Below, in pieces: positions 33,148 to 41,723 of a stretch of DNA of 64,000 nt. The position numbers were made by a program, and so were the translations under genes. Positions within the stretch are counted from its first letter, which is position 1, and each line of letters begins with the position of its first letter. The stretch comes from AP-15 sp035538335 (GTDB lineage: Bacteria > Pseudomonadota > Alphaproteobacteria > ATCC43930 > CGMCC-115725). The notes beneath the pieces are model-generated. The model ran no database searches and was not told the origin of the DNA. It saw only the letters and a list, made by a program, of their open reading frames with translations. The DNA lies in assembly GCA_035538335.1 (NCBI GenBank), contig DATLKN010000025.1, forward strand, positions 1 to 64,000, read 5' to 3'.

Positions 33148-33161
33148 TTGATCGAGATCAA
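33148..33161. promoter_or_regulatory. FNR/FixK-type box (TTGATCGAGATCAA)
   Basis: A perfect TTGATC-GA-GATCAA style dyad in the divergent gap. It shares the flank CAAGGCGC with the 15,634 site. It may serve the leftward K+ channel gene and the rightward 33,336-34,784 operon. Confidence 0.72.
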
Positions 33162-33270
33162 GGCGCAAGGCCCGCGTCGCGGAAAAATGCCGCAGAATGG
33201 TTTGAACTACCCGCCGCCGTTTTCGGTTGGGATCTAGCGGATCATTTCGATGAGAGGCATCCGGGCCGTC

Positions 33271-33304
33271 ATTCCGGGGCGCCGCGTGGCGGCGGGCCCG
33301 GAAT
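33271..33304. repeat. Extragenic repeat ATTCCGGG...CCCGGAAT
   Basis: Eight-base arms around a GC-rich middle (GCGCCGCGTGGCGGCGGG). It lies 31 bases before the eRF1-like gene and may hold its promoter away from the FNR-like box. Confidence 0.6.
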
Positions 33305-33335
33305 CCATATTCCAAAGCCTTTTGTGAGGAGTGCC

Positions 33336-33797
33336 ATGACGAAAACGCCTCGTACCTGGTTCGTCGTCGCCGACGGTGAACACGCCCGCGTGCTCGCGCA
33401 TCAGACGGACCGCGGCTTCGAGGAGGCGCGCCGGCTCGACTCGGCGGCGGCGCATCAACGGGCGCGCGATCTCGGCGCCAACCGGCCGGGCCGCGCTTTC
33501 GAAAGCACGGGCGGCGCGCGCCACGCGGTCGCTCCGCGCACCGATCCGCAGCGCCGCGCCAAGACCGATTTCGCGCAGATCCTCGCCGAGGAGATCGTGC
33601 GTGCCCGGCAGCAGGGGGCGTTCGACCGCCTCGCGCTCGTCGCGCCGCCGCCGATCCTCGCGGCCATCAAGGAACATCTCGACGCCGAATGCGGCAGGCG
33701 GCTCGACGGTGAACTCGCCAAGGATCTGACCAAGCTGCCCGAGGAGGAATTACGCCGCCGCCTCGCCGCGCTCGGCGGCAGACACGAAGGAGCCTGA
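33336..33797 (+). CDS. Host-attachment / bacterial eRF1-like (baeRF) protein
   Basis: 153 aa. TWFVVADGEHARVLAHQTD is the N-terminus of the family named 'host attachment protein' for a rhizobial gene, now seen as a bacterial relative of archaeal/eukaryotic release factor 1 domains. A conserved DFAQILAEEIVRARQQGAFDRLALVAPP follows. Likely acts in the cytoplasm on ribosomes or RNA; the phage-like name should not be taken literally. TGAGGAG precedes ATG. First gene of a three-gene run. Confidence 0.88.
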   Translation: MTKTPRTWFVVADGEHARVLAHQTDRGFEEARRLDSAAAHQRARDLGANRPGRAFESTGGARHAVAPRTDPQRRAKTDFAQILAEEIVRARQQGAFDRLALVAPPPILAAIKEHLDAECGRRLDGELAKDLTKLPEEELRRRLAALGGRHEGA

Positions 33798-33800
33798 TCG

Positions 33801-34199
33801 ATGTTGACGATGCCGCTGGAAAAGCTCGCCTATATCGTCGAGAAAGCGCGCGAATGGGATGCCGAAGTGCCGCCCGGAGGGCAGGAGGAAGGCTCGAACG
33901 CGAGCGATGACGGCGAGCGCGCGATACTCGAGAACACGCCCGACAACCCGACCGCGACCGAGCTGCGCGACGCGATCGACGGGCTCAATATCGACGAGCG
34001 CGAAGAACTGTTGGCGCTCGTCTGGCTCGGCCGCGGCGACTTCGACCGCAAGGGCTGGCGCGAGGCCCTGCGCCAGGCGCGCGAGACCGCCGATGCGCAC
34101 GAGACCGATTACCTGCTCGGCACGCCCTTGCTCGCCGACTATCTGGAAGAGGGGCTCGCCGTTCTCGGCCAGTCGCTCGAAGGCCTCGAACGCGGCTGA
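33801..34199 (+). CDS. DUF3775 protein
   Basis: 132 aa, acidic. MPLEKLAYIVEKAREWDAEV and the C-terminal TDYLLGTPLLADYLEEGLA are typical of DUF3775, a family seen mostly in alphaproteobacteria, of unknown function. It is 3 bases after the eRF1-like gene and 12 bases before the ICMT-like gene. Confidence 0.88.
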   Translation: MLTMPLEKLAYIVEKAREWDAEVPPGGQEEGSNASDDGERAILENTPDNPTATELRDAIDGLNIDEREELLALVWLGRGDFDRKGWREALRQARETADAHETDYLLGTPLLADYLEEGLAVLGQSLEGLERG

Positions 34200-34211
34200 G
34201 CGGGTCCTTTC

Positions 34212-34784
34212 ATGAGCGGCGCCGCCGCGCGGCACCTGACGGCGGCGTTGTGGGGGATCTGGCTCCTCTACTGGCTTCTCTCTGCCCTCAAGGTGAAGCG
34301 GTCGCGCTGGCACGAGCCTTTCCCTTCGGCCGCGATCCACCAGGTCCCGCTCGTCCTGATGGCGCTGTTGTTGGCGGCACCGTACGCCTTTCCCGCAACG
34401 CTCAGCCGCCGCTTCTTGCCGCCGGGCGCGCTCCTCCCGGGGCTCGGCTTCCTCCTCGTCGCGGCGGGGCTCGCCTTCGCCGCCTGGGCGCGGGCGCATC
34501 TGGGCGGTAATTGGAGCGGCACGATCACCCTCAAGGAGGGGCATGCGCTGATCGCCACCGGCCCCTACCGCCTCGTCCGCCACCCGATCTATACGGGGCT
34601 TCTGCTGGCGCTCTTGGGAACCGCGCTCGTCATCGGCGAGTGGCGGGGCCTCATCGGTTTTGCGCTCGCCCTCTTCGCCTTTCTCTACCGCAGCCGCATC
34701 GAGGAGGCGCGCATGCGCGACACCTTCCCGCAATACGAGGACTACCGCCGTCGCACCAAGGCCCTCCTGCCGTTCGTGTATTAG
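34212..34784 (+). CDS. Isoprenylcysteine-carboxyl-methyltransferase-like membrane protein
   Basis: 190 aa with about five hydrophobic segments. The cofactor motif GPYRLVRHPIYTGLLLALLG and the C-terminal RIEEARMRDTFPQYEDYRRR are those of the ICMT/PEMT-like family. Bacterial members methylate unknown lipids or proteins; isoprenylcysteine is not expected here. It ends the operon started by the eRF1-like gene. Confidence 0.87.
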   Translation: MSGAAARHLTAALWGIWLLYWLLSALKVKRSRWHEPFPSAAIHQVPLVLMALLLAAPYAFPATLSRRFLPPGALLPGLGFLLVAAGLAFAAWARAHLGGNWSGTITLKEGHALIATGPYRLVRHPIYTGLLLALLGTALVIGEWRGLIGFALALFAFLYRSRIEEARMRDTFPQYEDYRRRTKALLPFVY

Positions 34785-34830
34785 AGCATTTTCCGTTCGG
34801 CTGTATCCGCAAAAAAAGTCCGTCTCCCGC

Positions 34831-35000
34831 GGGCTTGACCCGCGGGTCCATGGATGGCCGGGTCAAGCCCGGCCAAGACGAATAAAGTGGTTCGAGCTGC
34901 ACGGTAAGTACCCTAGCTCTTTACGCCGAACAACTCGTCGTCCCGACGAAGGTCGGGACCCCAGGGCTGCCGTGGATGCCGGCGTTCGCCGGTATGACAA
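34831..35000. repeat. Cluster of three extragenic hairpins
   Basis: GGGCTTGACCCG and CGGGTCAAGCCC (12-base arms, 34,831-34,870), TCCCGAC/GTCGGGA (34,941-34,958) and GCCGGCG-TTC-GCCGG (34,978-34,992) fill the gap between the ICMT-like gene and the molybdenum hydroxylase. They are convergent-gene spacers and probable terminators. No gene is seen here. Confidence 0.7.
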
Positions 35001-35011
35001 AAAAAGACCGC

Positions 35012-37342
35012 CTACCCTGAGGCCGCGCGGATCGCCCGCCATACTTTCTCGGGCGTCGCCGGCGGCGCGATCGGCGGCGCGCCGATCGCAAAGAGCGCAT
35101 CGTTGACGGCGTTCATCGCCGCCGGCAAGGCGCCCAATGTGCCGGCTTCGCCGACGCCCTTGACGCCCAATGGGTTGCGCGGCGTCGGGTGCGGGTTGCC
35201 TTCGAGCGTAAAGTCGCAGAAATCGTCGGCCCGCGGCATCGCGTAATCCTGAAAGGACCCGGTCAGCAGCTGCCCCGTCGCGGCGTCGTAGGCCAGCTCT
35301 TCGAGGAGCGCCTGCCCCGCCCCTTGCACGATGCCGCCATGGATCTGACCCTCGCAGACGAGCGGGTTCAGAACCGTGCCGACATCGTCGACCGCGACAT
35401 AGCGCGTCAGCGCCACATCACCCGTCTCTTCGTCGATCTCGACCTCGCAGAGATGCGCCCCCGAGGGGAAGGTCGCGGATTGCGGCGGCCCGTAATTCGA
35501 GCGCTCGGCGAAGCCCGCCTCGAAACCCTCGGGCAGGTTCGCGGAATGAAAGGCCTGCCGCGCCACCTCCTCGATGCCGACCGAGCGGTCGGTGCCGGCG
35601 ATGACGAAGCGCCCGTCGGCGAAAGCGATGTCGCCCGCCGCCGCCTCCAGCATGTGGGCGGCGATCTGCCGGCCGCGCTCGACGAGCCGCTCGGCGGCCA
35701 CCACGATCGCCGAGCCCGCGAGCTGCGCCGAGCGCGAGCCGAAGGTGCCGATCCCCGCCGTCACGAGGTCGCTGTCGCCCCAGCGGTAGCGGATGCGCTC
35801 GGCGTCCATTCCAAGCTTTTCCGACAGGATCTGCTTGAACACCGTCTGGTGGCCCTGGCCGTGGTCCATGCTGCCGCAGATGAGGGTGACACCGCCCGCC
35901 GGATCGAAGCGAATCTCGGCATGCTCGTAATCGCGCCCGCCGGTCGCCGCGACCGCCGTCGCGATGCCCACGCCGAAGAGCTTGCGGCGCCGGCGCGCGT
36001 CCTGCCGCCGCGCCTCGCGACGCTCGTAATCGGCGAGCCGCAGGCACTCCTCGAGGTTCTTCTCGAAATCGCCGCTGTCGTAGGTTTGTTGCAATGGCGT
36101 CTGGTAGGGCATCGCGGCGGCGGGGATCGTGTTGCGGCGGCGCAGTTCGGCCGGCTCGAGCCCGAGCCGGCGGGCCGCCGTGTCGATGAGCGTCTCGACG
36201 ACATAGATCGGCTCCGGCCGGCTGCCGCCGCGGTAAGGGGCGATTGCCATCGTGTTGGTGAGGACGGCGGCGACCTCGGCGTGAATCGCCCGGAAGCGGT
36301 AGGTGTTGACGAGGCAGGGCAGCCCGATGGTGATCGGGATCGTCGGCCGGTCGGTCGAGAAATAGGCGCCGATCGCCGCCTGCCAGCGCGCCCGCAATGC
36401 CAGGAAACGCCCCGCCGCGTCGAGCGCCAGCTCGGCTTCGACGAGGCTGCCGCGGCCCTGCTCGTCGCTCATCAGCCCCTCGCTGCGCTCGGCGATCCAT
36501 TTGACCGGCCGGCCGGTCGCCTCCGAAGCCCACAGCGACAGCGCGTATTCCGGGTAGCAGCCGCCCTTCATGCCGAAGCCGCCGCCCATGTTGTCGCATT
36601 GCACGCGGATCTTGTGCTGCGGCACCCGGAATATCTGGTCGGCGAGGGCGGCGCGGGTGCCGTGCACCGACTGCACGGTGCAGCGGATCCGGTAGCGGTC
36701 CTCGCCCTTGTCGTAAAAGGCGAGGCAGCCGCGCGGCTCCATCGAATTGGCGGTGACGCGGTTGATCGGCATGCGCTGGCGCACGACATGCGCGGCGCCG
36801 GCAAAGGCCGCCTCGACTGCCCGCTTGTCGCCGATCTCGTAAAAGAAGGCTTCGTTGCCGGGGTTCTGCGGCCAGAGCGCCGGCGCATCCGGCGCGAGCG
36901 CCGCCTCGGCCGCGACGATGGCGGGCAGGCTCTCGTATTGGATCTCGATCTCTTCGGCCGCGTCTTTCGCCGCGGCGAGGCTCTCGGCAACGACGAAGGC
37001 GACGGGTTCGCCGACATGGCGCACTTCCCCTTGCGCGAGGATCGGCTGCGGCGCGACGAAAGCCGGCGAGCCGTCGCGCTTTCGCCGCGGCACGCCCGGG
37101 CGCAGCGCGCCGAGCCCGCGCCGGCGCAGCTCCTCGCCCGTCAGGATTGCCAGCACGCCGGGCATCGCCCGCGCGCGCGCCGTGTCGATGGCAAGGATGC
37201 GCGCATGCGCATGCGGCGAGCGCAACACATGGCCGCGTGCCGCGTATGGCACCTCTACGTCCTCGACATAGCGGCCCGCGCCCGTCAGAAGGCGCAGATC
37301 TTCTTCGCGCCTGACCGCCTCTCCGATCCTGTATTTGGCCAT
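35012..37342 (-). CDS. Molybdopterin-binding hydroxylase large subunit (xanthine dehydrogenase / CoxL family)
   Basis: 776 aa. N-terminal GEAVRREEDLRLLTGAGRY, the molybdopterin motifs GGGFGMKGG and GIGTFGSRSAQ, and the catalytic Glu in GVGEAGTLGA near the C-terminus are present. The active-site loop reads APYRGGSRPEP; CO dehydrogenase has AYRCSFR and the form II group AYRGAGR, so this is neither. Substrate unknown. No FAD (medium) or 2Fe-2S (small) subunit gene lies next to it. Start MAKYRIGEAV at 37,342; longer frames run into a repeat. Confidence 0.88.
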   Translation of the reverse strand: MAKYRIGEAVRREEDLRLLTGAGRYVEDVEVPYAARGHVLRSPHAHARILAIDTARARAMPGVLAILTGEELRRRGLGALRPGVPRRKRDGSPAFVAPQPILAQGEVRHVGEPVAFVVAESLAAAKDAAEEIEIQYESLPAIVAAEAALAPDAPALWPQNPGNEAFFYEIGDKRAVEAAFAGAAHVVRQRMPINRVTANSMEPRGCLAFYDKGEDRYRIRCTVQSVHGTRAALADQIFRVPQHKIRVQCDNMGGGFGMKGGCYPEYALSLWASEATGRPVKWIAERSEGLMSDEQGRGSLVEAELALDAAGRFLALRARWQAAIGAYFSTDRPTIPITIGLPCLVNTYRFRAIHAEVAAVLTNTMAIAPYRGGSRPEPIYVVETLIDTAARRLGLEPAELRRRNTIPAAAMPYQTPLQQTYDSGDFEKNLEECLRLADYERREARRQDARRRRKLFGVGIATAVAATGGRDYEHAEIRFDPAGGVTLICGSMDHGQGHQTVFKQILSEKLGMDAERIRYRWGDSDLVTAGIGTFGSRSAQLAGSAIVVAAERLVERGRQIAAHMLEAAAGDIAFADGRFVIAGTDRSVGIEEVARQAFHSANLPEGFEAGFAERSNYGPPQSATFPSGAHLCEVEIDEETGDVALTRYVAVDDVGTVLNPLVCEGQIHGGIVQGAGQALLEELAYDAATGQLLTGSFQDYAMPRADDFCDFTLEGNPHPTPRNPLGVKGVGEAGTLGALPAAMNAVNDALFAIGAPPIAPPATPEKVWRAIRAASG

Positions 37343-37382
37343 TTCTTGCTCACCCGAACTTGCCGGCGCATACGCGCTGCCC

Positions 37383-37412
37383 CGAGATTGCTTCGCTGCG
37401 CCCGCAATGACA
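37383..37412. repeat. REP-type element
   Basis: GAGATTGCTTCGCTGCGCCC followed by GCAATGAC, the reverse orientation of the GTCATTGCGAGCG family. It lies in the divergent gap before the hydroxylase gene. Confidence 0.55.
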
Positions 37413-37499
37413 ACTGCAAGCACCGCTTGAAAACTCGCGGCGCACGGGGGATGCTGCACCACAGCGAACGAGAAGCGCGCAAACGACGGAGAATTCACG

Positions 37500-38987
37500 A
37501 TGCCGGTGCCCAGCCGCGTGCAATATGCCGAAGATATCGAGCCGTTGGTGCAGTTCATCGAGGAGACCGCGCCCGAGGAGATCCTCGACCGCACGCTCGA
37601 AAAGCTGCGCGGCGGCCTGCCGATCCCGCGGCTGCTGACCGCCTCCGCCTTGGCGGTGACGCGCTCGACCGAGATGCCGCCGGGCCATCACGGCGGCTCG
37701 CTGCACCCGCTCGTCGGCCTCTATGCGGTGACGAAGCTGGTCGAGCGGCTCGACGGCGAGGACCGGTTCCTGCCGGTGCTGCAGCACGTCGCGCTGTCGA
37801 ACAAGCACATCCACCACCCGGCGATGGGGCCCTACCAGCTGCTCGAATTCGAGCCGCGGGACGCCGGCGGGGTCGAGGCGACCAAGAAGGCCTTCTTGAA
37901 CGCGGTCGGCCGCGGCGAATGGAACCAGTCGGACCACCTCTATCAGTGGCTGTGGCGCAACGTGCCGCCGATCGAGGCCTTCGACCTCTTGATGAGCGTC
38001 GCGATCCCGAAAAATTTCCACGACGACCACTACTTCATCTTTCCCGCTTTCATGTGGCGCGCATTCGAGACGGGTGTCCTCGACAAGGCGCTGCTGCCGC
38101 TGCTGATGCGCCCGGTCGTGCGCTACGTGACGCGCAGCCCCGTCGCGCCGAACAATCCAATGACCTCGCCGATGCCCGAGATCGAGGCGCTGATCGAGCA
38201 GCACCAACTGCTCTCGCGCATCCTGAGGCAGCGCACGGGCGAGGACGAGACGGCGGCGATCGGGGCGCTCGGCGAGGCGATCGGCCAGGTCGATGCCTAT
38301 GCAGAGATCCCGGTGCTGCTGGCACAGGCGCTGGCCGACGGGTTGTCGCTCGAAGGCGGCGGCGAGGCGCTGTCGATCGGCGCCGCCGGGCTCTTCCTGC
38401 GCTCGCTGACCGGCAACCCGATGGACGTGCACCTGCACACCAGCGTCAACCTGCGGCGTTGGCTGCTGCGGCTCGACGGCCTGAGCCTCAAGAACAAGCT
38501 GCTGCTTCTGTTGACCTGGCACACGGGCCCGGAGATCCGCTCGACGCAGAACCGGATGGAAAGGGCGCCGCAGCCCGACATGGCCGCGGTCGCCGCATTG
38601 CCGGCCCGCTCGCAGGCCGACCTGCTCGACGCGATCGCGCACAGCATCTATACGCAGCCGCCGACCGACTGGTCGAAAGTCGCCAATCTCGGCCTGATGC
38701 GGGCGGTGCCGGAGGTCAAGGACACGGTCAACCTCGCGACGCAGTACATGCAGAGCGGCTACGATCCGAAGGCCCTCGTCGCGCGCCTCGCCGAGATCGT
38801 CTGCCACGACAATTTCACCGAGATGCACGCTTTCAAGCACCACCAGGCGGTCGTCGAGGAATATCGTGCGACGCGCGCGCCCTGGCGCTGGATGCACCTG
38901 GTGTGCGGCGCGCAGGCGGCGGCCATTTCCTTCGGCAAGAACATGACCGTCTACGAGGAGTACCTCGAACTGCTGCACGCCGCTTGA
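37500..38987 (+). CDS. Unrecognised His-rich conserved-type protein
   Basis: 495 aa, soluble, mostly helical in appearance. Clusters of His that could bind metal: PPGHHGGSLHPL (66-71), SNKHIHHPAMGPYQLL, NFHDDHYFIF and EMHAFKHHQAVVEE near the C-terminus. The pattern recalls the questin-oxidase-like family, but I cannot confirm this. GGAG lies 8 bases before the ATG. It is divergent from the molybdenum hydroxylase and convergent with the extradiol dioxygenase, so a role in ring oxidation is possible but only inferred. Confidence 0.7.
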   Translation: MPVPSRVQYAEDIEPLVQFIEETAPEEILDRTLEKLRGGLPIPRLLTASALAVTRSTEMPPGHHGGSLHPLVGLYAVTKLVERLDGEDRFLPVLQHVALSNKHIHHPAMGPYQLLEFEPRDAGGVEATKKAFLNAVGRGEWNQSDHLYQWLWRNVPPIEAFDLLMSVAIPKNFHDDHYFIFPAFMWRAFETGVLDKALLPLLMRPVVRYVTRSPVAPNNPMTSPMPEIEALIEQHQLLSRILRQRTGEDETAAIGALGEAIGQVDAYAEIPVLLAQALADGLSLEGGGEALSIGAAGLFLRSLTGNPMDVHLHTSVNLRRWLLRLDGLSLKNKLLLLLTWHTGPEIRSTQNRMERAPQPDMAAVAALPARSQADLLDAIAHSIYTQPPTDWSKVANLGLMRAVPEVKDTVNLATQYMQSGYDPKALVARLAEIVCHDNFTEMHAFKHHQAVVEEYRATRAPWRWMHLVCGAQAAAISFGKNMTVYEEYLELLHAA

Positions 38988-38999
38988 CAATCACCACCG

Positions 39000-39050
39000 G
39001 CACTGCGCGCGCAGCGACGCAATCTCATCGGGATTGCCGCGCAATGATGG
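39000..39050. repeat. REP-type pair between convergent genes
   Basis: CACTGCGCGCGCAGCGACGC and a second half GGGATTGCCGCGCAATGATGG. Decayed form of the GTCATTGCGAG repeat family, at the convergent end of two genes. Confidence 0.5.
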
Positions 39051-39064
39051 GTCCCGGCGACTGA

Positions 39065-40132
39065 TCAACCGGTCGCGCGGAAGAGGGCGAAGCATTTGTT
39101 CGAATTGAAGATGTGCGATTCGACGTAATCGACGATCTGCGGCCGGTACCCCAGTTCGCCCATCGCGCCGGCGAGGCACACCCAGTTAAGGAACTCCTGC
39201 TGCCCGGCATTCTCGATCTGCGCCGTCGAAAGCTCGCGCCAGCGCGCGAACTTGCCCGAGGCGAGCTCGTCGAAGCGGGCCCGGTCGCTCGCCACGTCGG
39301 GCCACAGCCAATGGTGCTTGCCCGTGAGAAAGGCGTGCGACCAGGAGGACGAGGCGATGAGCGCGACGCGCCACGGGCTCGCCCCGAGGATGCGGGCGAC
39401 CGCGGCGCCGAGATCGAAGCAACGCCGCGGGTTGGGGCCGGGGGGATCGACCGCGTTCGGGTCCGCTTCGCCTGAGAGATGCGCGCTCGACCCGCGCTTT
39501 GCGATGATCGAGGAGCCGTAGCAATTGACGTGGAACGGCACTACCCGATAGGGGAAGCCGCGGCGCTCGTAGTCGAGGTAGAGGACGGTGTTTATGAAGG
39601 CGTGCGGCAGCCCCAGCTCGTAGCGCATCTGATAGGCGTAGCCGACGTCGAAATCTTCTTCGATCAGGGCCGCGGCGAGCGCCGAGCCGGCCGCCCGATG
39701 GCCTTCGACGCGCACCGCTGCCTCGCGCGGCTCGCCCCAGACGTTGCCGTATTCGGCGGCGCTGGCGCGCGCGAAGGGGCGGCTTTCGACAGCATCGAGC
39801 GCGAAGACGCAGAACGACGGCACCCCGTCCTCGCGGAAATTCTCGTACTGGTCGTCGCCCCAGATCAGCACGAAATCGGGGGCGAATTCGTCCAAAGCGG
39901 CGCGCGCCGCGGCAAAGCCGCCGACGAGGCGGCGGCGGTGCTCGGCCGCCGCGGCGCCGTCCTTGTTCGCTTCCAGCTCGCGCCGCATCGCCACCGGCCA
40001 ACGCGCCGGGTCCTTCATCTCAGCCGGCACCCGCGCGCTCTTCAGCGTGCGGTCGAGAAAGCCGCCCATATAGGTGTCGGGCAGCATCAGACCGGGAAAA
40101 TGCGTGACCCCTAGCCCCAGAATTTCGCCCAT
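39065..40132 (-). CDS. Class III extradiol (LigB-type) ring-cleavage dioxygenase
   Basis: 355 aa. The LigB fold motifs are seen: GLGVTHFPGLMLPD with a metal-type His near the N-terminus, VLIWGDDQYENF, and SSSWSHAFLTGKHHWLWPD. Non-haem Fe(II) enzymes of this group open catechol or gallate-type rings; some relatives act on other substrates. Start at MGEILGLG with GGGAGC upstream. No further meta-pathway genes are adjacent. The C-terminal part (NWVCLAGAMGELGYRP) resembles the LigA-fused protocatechuate types, so cleavage of protocatechuate- or gallate-like acids is conceivable. Confidence 0.82.
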   Translation of the reverse strand: MGEILGLGVTHFPGLMLPDTYMGGFLDRTLKSARVPAEMKDPARWPVAMRRELEANKDGAAAAEHRRRLVGGFAAARAALDEFAPDFVLIWGDDQYENFREDGVPSFCVFALDAVESRPFARASAAEYGNVWGEPREAAVRVEGHRAAGSALAAALIEEDFDVGYAYQMRYELGLPHAFINTVLYLDYERRGFPYRVVPFHVNCYGSSIIAKRGSSAHLSGEADPNAVDPPGPNPRRCFDLGAAVARILGASPWRVALIASSSWSHAFLTGKHHWLWPDVASDRARFDELASGKFARWRELSTAQIENAGQQEFLNWVCLAGAMGELGYRPQIVDYVESHIFNSNKCFALFRATG

Positions 40133-40357
40133 TGCTTGCTCCCTTCGACACGAGCGCACCTCGCAGCGATCATAGCAGCAAGGCCGCCGAATCGCGCAGC
40201 GCCGGATGCAATCCTAATGGTCGGAGGCGACCATCGACGTCCAACAGCCTGCGAGGAGAGCCGAGCGCTCGGCTCGACGCGGCGCTCGGCGGTGCTATAA
40301 AAGGCGCAAGGGCGCCGGCAGCAATCGGCCGGCGACCGGTTGGCGGATGCCGTCCTT

Positions 40358-40429
40358 GCCGGGTTAGCACAGGGGTAGTGCAGCGGTTTTGTAAACCGAA
40401 GGCCGGGGGTTCGAATCCCTCACCCGGCA
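40358..40429 (+). tRNA. tRNA-Thr (anticodon TGT)
   Basis: Acceptor GCCGGGT pairs with ACCCGGC; D-arm GCAC/GTGC; anticodon stem 40,383-40,387 with loop TTTGTAA (anticodon 40,390-40,392); T-arm GGGGG-TTCGAAT-CCCTC. The 3' end continues CCG, so CCA is not fully encoded. Position 27-43 is a G-A mismatch and the D-loop is short (7 bases). Otherwise a normal elongator tRNA. Confidence 0.9.
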
Positions 40430-40469
40430 CCGTGATCTAACGGGAAACAGATCGAGTCAACATAACGAC

Positions 40470-41723
40470 ATGGGCAGGCCTCTGGAAGTGACGACAGATC
40501 AAACACCTGACGGTCGGGCCAAGCAGGTCAGGGCATTTTATGAGAGCCACCCCTATCCTCCGCCGGCTTCCAACCTCGATCTGCAGCGCGAGCGCGGCCG
40601 CAACCCTAATTGGAGCAAGGCGTTCTCGCTGCTGCTCTGGCCCGGCAGGAAGCCGCGGCCGAACCGTACGATCCTGGTCGCTGGTTGCGGCACGTCCGAA
40701 GGCGCCGTCTATGCGCTGCGCGAGCCCGAAGCGCAGGTAACGGCGATTGACATCAGCAAAACGAGCCTGCGGCATACACGCGACCTGCAGCACAAATACG
40801 GCTTGCGAAACCTCGATCTCCATCGGCTCGCGATTGAGCGGGTCGGGGAGCTCGGCCGGGCATTCGACCACGTTGTCTGTACGGGAGTGCTGCACCACCT
40901 GCCCGACCCCGACATCGGCCTCCGTGCGTTGCGCGGCGTGCTCGCACCCGACGGCGCGATGAACTTGATGGTCTATGGGATATACGGGCGTACCGGCATT
41001 TACATGATGCAGGAGTATTGCCGCCTACTCGGGATCTGCGCCACTGCCGCGGAGCTGCGCGACCTGGGTGCCACGATCGCAGCGCTGGGAGCGGATCATC
41101 CGATCGCCGGGCTGTCGAAGTGGGCGACGGATTTCAGAAGGCCAGACGCGCTCGCCGATGCGTTGCTTCACCCGCAGGACCGCGCTTACAGCGTGCCCCA
41201 GCTCTATGCCTGGCTGGAGCGGTGCGGCCTCTCCTTCGGGCGCTGGTTCGATCAGGCTCCGTATCTCCCCCGGTGCGGGTCGATGGCGCGTATGCCGCAT
41301 GCCGCGCGTCTGGCCTTGCTTCCACCACCGTTGCAGCACGCGGCGCTCGAACTGTTGCGTGGAACCATGGTCAGGCACAACTTCATCGCCTATCGCGATG
41401 ATCAAGTGGACGAGAGCCAGGCGATCACATTCGATGGCGATGCCTGGCGAAGCTGGGTCCCTTTGCGCCTGCCGTGGACAATATGCATCCGCGACCGGGT
41501 GCCGCCTGGTTTTGCGGCTGTTCTCGTCAATTCGGTGCACCCCTATCCCGACTTGGCTCTCCCCATCAATGCGGCTGAAGAGCGCGTAGTTTCGGCAATC
41601 GACGGCAAGCGTTCGATAGAGCAGATACTTCAAGCTGTCGGCGAGCGTGCTGACGAGAGGGTTCGACGATTTATCGAGCGGCTCTGGGAGTATGATCAGA
41701 TAGTTCTCGATGCATCCAACTGA
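40470..41723 (+). CDS. SAM-dependent methyltransferase with PqqD-like tail
   Basis: 417 aa. An N-terminal FYESHPYPPP motif and the SAM-binding ILVAGCGTSEGAVYAL (about 68-83), then VVCTGVLHHLPDP, place it in a class I family often fused to TPR repeats. Residues about 345-415 (LPINAAEERVVSAIDGKRSIEQIL...ERLWEYDQIVLD) look like a PqqD-type peptide-binding winged helix. The function is unknown; a modified peptide or protein is a possible substrate. It begins 40 bases after tRNA-Thr, without a clear ribosome site, and has slightly lower GC than its neighbours. Confidence 0.8.
   Translation: MGRPLEVTTDQTPDGRAKQVRAFYESHPYPPPASNLDLQRERGRNPNWSKAFSLLLWPGRKPRPNRTILVAGCGTSEGAVYALREPEAQVTAIDISKTSLRHTRDLQHKYGLRNLDLHRLAIERVGELGRAFDHVVCTGVLHHLPDPDIGLRALRGVLAPDGAMNLMVYGIYGRTGIYMMQEYCRLLGICATAAELRDLGATIAALGADHPIAGLSKWATDFRRPDALADALLHPQDRAYSVPQLYAWLERCGLSFGRWFDQAPYLPRCGSMARMPHAARLALLPPPLQHAALELLRGTMVRHNFIAYRDDQVDESQAITFDGDAWRSWVPLRLPWTICIRDRVPPGFAAVLVNSVHPYPDLALPINAAEERVVSAIDGKRSIEQILQAVGERADERVRRFIERLWEYDQIVLDASN

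Noticed and set aside
33336..33797. Phage or host-attachment function
   Set aside because: The family name is historical. No phage gene is nearby, and the sequence matches the bacterial eRF1-like family.
34785..35011. Small gene between the ICMT-like and hydroxylase genes
   Set aside because: The interval is filled with three palindromic repeats; open frames there read through repeats.
35189..39064. A 1,291-codon rightward open frame
   Set aside because: It spans the antisense of the molybdenum hydroxylase and then shifts into an off-frame of the 495-aa gene. Composition is Arg/Ala/His-rich with no motifs. Both real genes explain the region.
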